From assembly GCF_014202475.1 (NCBI RefSeq), contig NZ_JACHGV010000002.1, forward strand, positions 434,001 through 498,000: a stretch of 64,000 nucleotides of DNA, given 5' to 3'. The DNA comes from Streptomyces paradoxus. Lineage in GTDB: Bacteria > Actinomycetota > Actinomycetes > Streptomycetales > Streptomycetaceae. A program made the translations under genes and the position numbers. The number at the start of each line of letters is the position of its first letter. The stretch's first letter is position 1. Below are positions 54,973 to 64,000 of this stretch, one piece after another. The notes under the pieces are model-generated. The model made no database searches and was not told where the DNA came from. It saw only the letters and a list, made by a program, of their open reading frames with translations.

Positions 54973-55782
54973 ATGCGAATGCGCCAGTACTCCGCCGATC
55001 TGACCCCGCCGTGGAAGAAGCCGAAGCCGGTGCCCGAGGTCGCGGCGGAGCCGGGTCTGGTGGTGGAGGAGCCGGGGACCGGCTTCTGCGGCGCGGTGAT
55101 CCGCTGCGAGGCGGGCACGGTGACGCTGGAGGACCGCTTCGGCAAGCACCGGGTGTTCCCGATGGAGCCGCGCGGCTTCCTTCTGGAGGGCAGGGTGGTG
55201 ACGCTCGTCCGCCCGTCGCCGGGCGGCCCCGCGCGTCCCGCCCGCACTGCCTCCGGTTCGGTCGCCGTCCCCGGCGCACGGGCGCGTGTCGCCCGCGCCG
55301 GCCGCATCTACGTCGAGGGCCGGCACGACGCCGAGCTGGTCGAGAAGGTGTGGGGCGACGACCTGCGCATCGAGGGTGTGGTCGTGGAGTACCTGGAGGG
55401 CGTCGACGACCTGCCGTCGATCGTCTCCGATTTCGCCCCCGGGCCGGACGCGCGGCTGGGCGTCCTGGTGGACCACCTCGTGCCGGGCTCGAAGGAGTGG
55501 CGCATCGCACAGTCGGTGACGAGCGAGCACGCGCTGGTCGTGGGCCACCCCTACATCGACATCTGGGAGGCGGTGAAACCGTCGTCCCTGGGCATCGACG
55601 CCTGGCCCCGGGTCCCGCGCGGGCAAGACTGGAAGACGGGTGTCTGCAGGGCGCTGGGCTGGCCGGAGAACACGGGGGCGGCGTGGCAGCGGATCCTGTC
55701 GGGGGTCCACTCGTACAAGGACCTGGAGCCGGAGCTGCTGGGCCGGGTGGAGGAACTGATCGACTTCGTGACGGCTCCCTAG
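54973..55782 (+). CDS. DUF3097-family protein
   Basis: A ~269-residue actinobacterial protein of unknown function (DUF3097). It contains an N-terminal beta-rich domain ([37 protein letters not shown]), then a Toprim-like core: [17 protein letters not shown] with a conserved E-G-x-H-D and [15 protein letters not shown] with D-H. These resemble the metal-binding Toprim motifs of nucleases and primases, so a nucleic-acid role is possible; inference only. ATGs at 54973 and 54979 are both possible. It follows the MBL gene by 25 bp. Confidence 0.85.
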   Translation: MRMRQYSADLTPPWKKPKPVPEVAAEPGLVVEEPGTGFCGAVIRCEAGTVTLEDRFGKHRVFPMEPRGFLLEGRVVTLVRPSPGGPARPARTASGSVAVPGARARVARAGRIYVEGRHDAELVEKVWGDDLRIEGVVVEYLEGVDDLPSIVSDFAPGPDARLGVLVDHLVPGSKEWRIAQSVTSEHALVVGHPYIDIWEAVKPSSLGIDAWPRVPRGQDWKTGVCRALGWPENTGAAWQRILSGVHSYKDLEPELLGRVEELIDFVTAP

Positions 55783-55794
55783 CTGCGGGCATGC

Positions 55795-55834
55795 GTGCCG
55801 CTGAGGGCGGCTCCCGTCCCAAGGAGAGCGGCAC
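55795..55834. terminator. Hairpin terminator downstream of the DUF3097 gene
   Basis: GTGCCGCT (55795-55802) pairs with AGCGGCAC (55827-55834), with CTCC/GGAG inside the loop. It lies 13 bp after the stop codon and before the convergent hemW end at 55888. Confidence 0.55.
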
Positions 55835-55887
55835 CCCGCTACGCCGGGCTGCGAAACACCCCGGCCCCGGCACCCACGCCGAGCACC

Positions 55888-57129
55888 TCAGTCCACGAGA
55901 TCGCGCACGACCCCGTCCGCCAGCAACCGCCCGCGCAACGTCAGGACAGCCCGCCCACCCTCGTACGGCCCCTCCTGGAGCAACCCGTCGGACAAGGCCC
56001 GTCGAGACGCCGCCAACCCCTCCTCCCGCAGCAGCGACAACGGCACCCCCTCCTTGAGCCGCAGCTCCAGCAGGATCCGCTCGACCCGCCGGTCCTCCTC
56101 CGACAGCACCTCACGCCCGGCCCCCGGCGACCTCCCCGAAGCCAGCGCGGCCGCATACGCCCCCGGATGCTTCACATTCCACCACCGCACCCCGCCCACG
56201 TGGCTGTGCGCGCCGGGCCCGGCCCCCCACCAGTCGGCCCCCCGCCAGTACAGCTCGTTGTGCAGGCACCGCCCGGCCTCCGAGGTCGCCCAGTTCGACA
56301 CCTCGTACCACTCGAATCCCGCGCCCGAGAGAACCTCGTCCGCGATCAGGTACCGGTCGGCGTGGACGTCGTCGTCGGTCATCGGCACCTCGCCCCGGCG
56401 GATCCGGCGCGCCAGCTGCGTCCCTTCCTCGACGATCAGGGCGTAGGCGCTGACGTGGTCCGGCCCGGCCCCCAGCACCGCGTCGAGCGAAGCCCGCCAG
56501 TCGTCGTCGGACTCACCCGGCGTGCCGTAGATCAGGTCGAGGTTCACATGGTCGAACCCGGCGTCCCGGGCCTCCGCGACACACGCCTCGGGCCGCCCCG
56601 GCGTGTGCGTACGGTCCAGCACCTTCAGCACGTGCCGGCGGGCGCTCTGCATCCCGAAGGAGATCCGGTTGAAGCCTCCCTCGCGCAGGACCTCCAGATA
56701 CACCGGGTCGACCGACTCCGGGTTGGCCTCCGTCGTGATCTCGGCGTCCTCCGCGAGCCCGAACTCGTCGCGTACGGCCTTCAGCATCCCGACGAGATCA
56801 CGGGCGTCCAGCAGCGTGGGCGTGCCACCGCCCACGAACACCGTCCGGACCGGCCGCGGGTCGTCGCCCAGCACCTTGCGCGCCAGCCGGATCTCGTCGG
56901 CCAGCGTCTCGGCGTAGTTGTCGCGGGAGGCGAGGACCCCGCCGGTGCCGCGCAGCTCGGTCGCGGTGTACGTGTTGAAGTCGCAGTAGCCGCAGCGGGT
57001 CGCGCAGTACGGGACGTGCAGGTAGAACCCGAGCGGGCGGTCGGCGGCCCCGGCGAGCGCGGACGCGGGCAGCGTGCCGTCGTCGGGGACGGGCTCGCCG
57101 TCGGGAAGTGCGGAAGGCATGCCTTCCAT
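55888..57129 (-). CDS. hemW: Radical SAM heme chaperone HemW
   Basis: A 413-residue radical-SAM protein, formerly called oxygen-independent coproporphyrinogen oxidase-like. The cluster motif is C42-A-T-R-C46-G-Y-C49-D-F-N-T-Y, with GGGTPTLL next, ITTEANPESVD, and the C-terminal HemN domain. It lacks the extra CxxxCxxC-C residue of true HemN, in line with a heme chaperone. Start ATG 57129 or 57120. The gene is convergent with the DUF3097 gene. Confidence 0.94.
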   Translation of the reverse strand: MEGMPSALPDGEPVPDDGTLPASALAGAADRPLGFYLHVPYCATRCGYCDFNTYTATELRGTGGVLASRDNYAETLADEIRLARKVLGDDPRPVRTVFVGGGTPTLLDARDLVGMLKAVRDEFGLAEDAEITTEANPESVDPVYLEVLREGGFNRISFGMQSARRHVLKVLDRTHTPGRPEACVAEARDAGFDHVNLDLIYGTPGESDDDWRASLDAVLGAGPDHVSAYALIVEEGTQLARRIRRGEVPMTDDDVHADRYLIADEVLSGAGFEWYEVSNWATSEAGRCLHNELYWRGADWWGAGPGAHSHVGGVRWWNVKHPGAYAAALASGRSPGAGREVLSEEDRRVERILLELRLKEGVPLSLLREEGLAASRRALSDGLLQEGPYEGGRAVLTLRGRLLADGVVRDLVD

Positions 57130-57147
57130 TGTCCAGCACCCGCGGGG

Positions 57148-59367
57148 TCAGTCCGCCTGGAGCACCAGCAGGGCGAGATCGTCGGCCGGGGGCCGTGCCC
57201 CGAACTCGTGCACCAGCCGCTTGATCCGCTCGGCTATCAGCTCCGCGTCCAGCCCGGCGCACCCGGCGAGCGCGGCGGCGAGCCCGTCCCCGTCGTCGAA
57301 CTGGCGGGAGCCCGAGCGGCGCTCGGTCACGCCGTCGGTGACGCACAGCAGTGTGTCGCCGGAGCGCAGCTCGAAGGTCTCGCTGGTGTAGGTCGCGTCC
57401 TCGACGACGCCGAGGAGGGTCTGGGGCTGCGCCGCCGTGTGGACCTCGCCGCCGGCCCCGAGCAGCAGCGGCAGCGGGTGTCCGGCGGAGGCGACGGTGC
57501 AGCGGACGCCGCCGTCGAAGGGGACGAGTTCCCCGTACAGCAGGGACAAGAAGCGCGTCTGGGGGCCGTCGCCGGGCGGGGTCGGCCGTGCCCCCGCGGC
57601 GACCAGCGCCCTCGCCGCCGCGTCCGCGGCCTCCGTGGCGTCGTCGAGCAGCAGCTGGTTGAGGCGGTCCAGGACGTCGCCGACCCGGTAGCCCTCGCGG
57701 GCCAGCAGCCGCAGCCAGGGCCGGGCCAGGCCGATCACGACGGCCGCCTCGGGCCCCTTGCCCTGGACGTCGCCGACGGCGAAGCACCAGCGGCCGTCGC
57801 CGGCCGGGAACAGGTCGTAGAAGTCGCCGCTCGGCCCGCCCTTGTCGCACGGCTCGTAGACGAGGGCGCTGCGCATGCCGGGGATCTCGGCCACGGCGCC
57901 CGGCAGCAGCCCGCGCTGGAGGACGGCGCTGATGGTGGCCTGGCGGGCGTACTGGCGGGCGGCGCCGATGGCGAGGGCCACCCGGCGGCTGAGGTCCTCG
58001 ACGAGGCCGGTGATCTCGTCGGGGAAGCCGGCCTTCCCGGAGCGGCCGATGACGAGGGTGCCCAGCGGGCGGCCCCCGGCGACCAGCCGGTACGCGAGGG
58101 CCGCGCCGGGCTCGCCGTCACCGAGCGCCTCGCCGGGCCAGGGGTAGTCGACGGGCCCGGACCGGCCGCCCTCCCGGCTGCGCTCGAACGGGGAGGCTCC
58201 CGTCGGGTCGAACGGCTGCGGCGGGTCCTTCTCCAGGACGCGGCGCAGCTCCTCGATGCGGTTCTCGCTGCCGTGCCAGACCCGGGCCAGGCGCGGTCCG
58301 CCCGCGCCCGCTCCGCCGCTCCAGCCGCCGCCGGTGGCCTCGTCCTCCAGCCACACCGCGCACCAGTCGGCCAGCCGCGGCACGATCAGCTGCCCGGCGA
58401 GGGCCGCGACCAGGTCCTCGTCGAGCTGCCCGGCCAGCAGGTCGGAGGCCTCGGCGAGGAAGGAGAGGGCGCCGCGGCCGAGCCAGGCGCCGTCGGGCCC
58501 GTTGCGTCCGTCGCGGTTCTCGTGCCGGTCCCGCCAGTCCCGGAGGTCGTTCCAGTCGCGCAGGCCGTGAGCTTCCTGTAAGTCCGGCCAGTCCCGCGCC
58601 TCTCCGCCCTCCCGCGAGCCCCATGTCTCTCCTGCCTCACGCAGGTCCCACGGCTCTCCAGCGCCACGCCAGACCCCTACGGCCTCCCCCGCCTCGTCGC
58701 CCGGGAGCGGCTCGGGTGCCAGGATCTCGGCGACCCGCAGGCCGCGCGCCAGCGCGTGCTCCCCGGCGTACGCCTCGATCTGCTCGCCGGCCGCGCACCC
58801 CGCGGCGGGCAGCCGCGCCCAGACGGTCTTGCGGCCCGTGCGGTACGTGATCCCCCACGCCTCGGAGAGCGCGCCGACGAGCCGCAGGCCCCGCCCGTGC
58901 TCGGGGGTGTCGTGCGGCGTCTCCGGCTCGCTGCCGCGCGGCGCGCGCGAGGGGTGGTGGTCGGAGACCTCGACGACGAGCGCGGCCGTGTCCGGCGCGT
59001 CGCCTTCCAGCCGGCACTCCATCTCGACGTCGGTGCCGGCGTGCACGACGGCGTTGGTGACGAGTTCGCTGACGACGAGCGTGGCGTCGTCGGCGAGGCG
59101 GTCGGTGAGGTGCTCGGCGCCGGGCAGGCCGAGCCCGGTCCAGTCGGCGAGCGCCGCGCGCACCAGGGCGCGGGCGGCGCCCGGCGCGAGCGAACTGCCG
59201 GGCAGGGTCGCGCACGCCCGCGCATCCCCCGGCGCGCGTGCCTCCGCGCGAGGTCCGGGCTCCTCGGAAACTGGCCCTTCCTGGACGGGCACGGGCGTCT
59301 CCCCAGCGTGTGCAGGCGCCTCTGAGGCACGGGAAGCGGTCTCCCGTTGCGTCGGAATGGCCCCCAT
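57148..59367 (-). CDS. SpoIIE-type protein phosphatase with N-terminal RsbW-like ATPase domain
   Basis: A ~739-residue cytosolic regulator. Domain order: a disordered start; HATPase (~65-190) with VVSELVTNAVVHAG and GRGLRLVGALSEAWG; a charged linker of repeated R-D-W/L-R motifs (~245-300); a GAF-like domain (~310-490); a PP2C/SpoIIE phosphatase (~510-735) with SALVYEPCDKGGPSGDFYDLF, CFAVGDVQGKG, CVTDGVTERR and DDLALLVL. It combines kinase-like and phosphatase activities of partner-switching (anti-anti-sigma control). The ATG 59367 has GGGGAG; a GTG at 59403 would add 12 residues. It is divergent from the hybrid kinase. Confidence 0.9.
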   Translation of the reverse strand: MGAIPTQRETASRASEAPAHAGETPVPVQEGPVSEEPGPRAEARAPGDARACATLPGSSLAPGAARALVRAALADWTGLGLPGAEHLTDRLADDATLVVSELVTNAVVHAGTDVEMECRLEGDAPDTAALVVEVSDHHPSRAPRGSEPETPHDTPEHGRGLRLVGALSEAWGITYRTGRKTVWARLPAAGCAAGEQIEAYAGEHALARGLRVAEILAPEPLPGDEAGEAVGVWRGAGEPWDLREAGETWGSREGGEARDWPDLQEAHGLRDWNDLRDWRDRHENRDGRNGPDGAWLGRGALSFLAEASDLLAGQLDEDLVAALAGQLIVPRLADWCAVWLEDEATGGGWSGGAGAGGPRLARVWHGSENRIEELRRVLEKDPPQPFDPTGASPFERSREGGRSGPVDYPWPGEALGDGEPGAALAYRLVAGGRPLGTLVIGRSGKAGFPDEITGLVEDLSRRVALAIGAARQYARQATISAVLQRGLLPGAVAEIPGMRSALVYEPCDKGGPSGDFYDLFPAGDGRWCFAVGDVQGKGPEAAVVIGLARPWLRLLAREGYRVGDVLDRLNQLLLDDATEAADAAARALVAAGARPTPPGDGPQTRFLSLLYGELVPFDGGVRCTVASAGHPLPLLLGAGGEVHTAAQPQTLLGVVEDATYTSETFELRSGDTLLCVTDGVTERRSGSRQFDDGDGLAAALAGCAGLDAELIAERIKRLVHEFGARPPADDLALLVLQAD

Positions 59368-59469
59368 GGACAGCTCCCCGGGCAGTTCGTACGAATACGC
59401 CACAGTCGATGCCGACAGAGTGACAGACTGACCACGCCCATAAGCGCCGAGTTACCGAAGTGGGCCGCC

Positions 59470-63542
<4,073 letters not shown>

Positions 63543-63546
<4 letters not shown>

Positions 63547-64000
63547 GCGGCACGGCCACCCACCCCGAACGCGCGGGAATCCTCCTCGTCGACGACATGG
63601 AGGACAACCTGACCGCCCTGGAGGCCGTCCTAGCCTCCCTCAACGAGCCGCTGGTACGCGCCCGTTCCGGCGAGGAGGCGATGAAGGCCCTGCTGCGGCA
63701 GCCGATCGCCCTGGTCCTGCTCGACATCCGCATGCCCGGCATGGACGGCTTCGAGACGGCCGCCCACATCAAACGCCTGGACCAGACCCGCGACGTCCCG
63801 ATCATCTTCCTCACGGGCGCGGACGACGACTCGGGCTACGCCTTCCGCGGCTACGCGACCGGCGCCGCGGACTACGTGACCAAGCCCTTCGACCCATGGG
63901 TGCTCAGGGCCAAGGTCAGCGTCTTCCTGGACCTCTACCGCAAAGGCAGAGAGGTGGAACGCCTGCGCGCGGAGATCCAGGACCTTCGCCGCCGGGTGGA
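63543..64000 (+). CDS. Response regulator partner (OsaB-like), cut by window end
   Basis: The first ~152 residues are visible: receiver with acidic pair in LLVDDMEDN, phospho-Asp in LVLLDIRMPGMDG near 60, Thr in IIFLTGADD and Lys in DYVTKPFDP, then a basic amphipathic helix (RKGREVERLRAEIQDLRRRV). No DNA-binding domain has appeared yet; OsaB-type regulators end in a coiled coil instead. It is co-translated with the kinase, as osaB is with osaA. Confidence 0.9.

Noticed and set aside
53028..55307. 759-codon extension of hrcA
   Set aside because: The upstream part is basic and unrelated; HrcA homologues start at MLSERRLQ, just after a ribosome site and the CIRCE.

Overview
The window is high-GC actinobacterial chromosome and almost certainly Streptomyces. 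Codons are strongly G/C-ending. GTG starts and 4-bp ATGA/GTGA overlaps are common, the small paired hypothetical genes are of Streptomyces type, and copies of intergenic sequence elements that I recall from many Streptomyces genomes are present. The gene content (glyS, zur, uppS, recO, leuA, era, ybeY, phoH, rnz, rsmE, dnaJ, hrcA, hemW) is core-chromosome housekeeping with a few accessory insertions. I see no rRNA, tRNA, CRISPR array, prophage or intact insertion sequence.

Layout. 1-2.3 kb: the start of an aldo/keto reductase with a palindromic operator, a LysE exporter and an endonuclease/exonuclease/phosphatase-fold protein. 2.3-7.0 kb: glyS, then the zinc uptake operon znuA-znuC-znuB followed by its regulator zur; two Zur-box-like dyads lie over the znuA promoter. 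7.0-9.3 kb: uppS, recO and two tiny paired genes. 9.6-13.3 kb: a secreted TAP-type hydrolase, a VOC protein, a secreted TIM-barrel-like protein and a tyrosine-phosphatase-like protein. 13.4-20.0 kb: an oligopeptide-type ABC operon in which a permease and an ATPase are fused, ending in a DapA-family aldolase/dehydratase. 20.0-24.0 kb: a NarL-type two-component pair beside an MMPL exporter preceded by two palindromes. 24.1-27.0 kb: a TerB-like protein and leuA with a four-leucine leader peptide.

27.1-28.5 kb holds a protealysin-like M4 protease with a downstream emfourin-type inhibitor. Then come a GH1 beta-glucosidase, a shortened HTH regulator facing an RsbW-like ATPase, era, and amtB-glnK behind a run of GlnR half-sites. 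33.7-39.3 kb: a secreted protein, a cytidine-deaminase-like protein, a YjbR protein, a CNNM/CorC protein, ybeY, phoH and a PfkB kinase. 39.4-41.8 kb: glucarate dehydratase preceded by a 57-codon remnant of the next pathway enzyme (5-dehydro-4-deoxyglucarate dehydratase), then an IclR regulator with a palindrome upstream. 42.0-49.5 kb: an MFS exporter, an adenine/adenosine deaminase, RNase Z, a HIT protein, a tricorn protease homologue carrying an in-frame insertion of a Streptomyces repeat, and a lipoprotein. 49.6-57.1 kb: a VOC protein, rsmE, nitronate monooxygenase and dnaJ-hrcA under a CIRCE element, then a metallo-hydrolase, a DUF3097 protein and hemW. 57.1-64.0 kb: a SpoIIE-type phosphatase divergent from a cytosolic hybrid kinase with about six 92-residue HAMP-type repeats and its partner response regulator, cut by the window end.

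Main themes: zinc homeostasis (Zur regulon), nitrogen sensing (GlnR/AmtB/GlnK), heat shock (HrcA/CIRCE), leucine attenuation and osmotic/general-stress type signalling (OsaA/OsaB-like plus SpoIIE phosphatase). The observations most worth checking are the truncated glucarate pathway, the repeat inserted in the tricorn gene, the protease/emfourin pair, the decayed HTH/ATPase locus and the undescribed operators.
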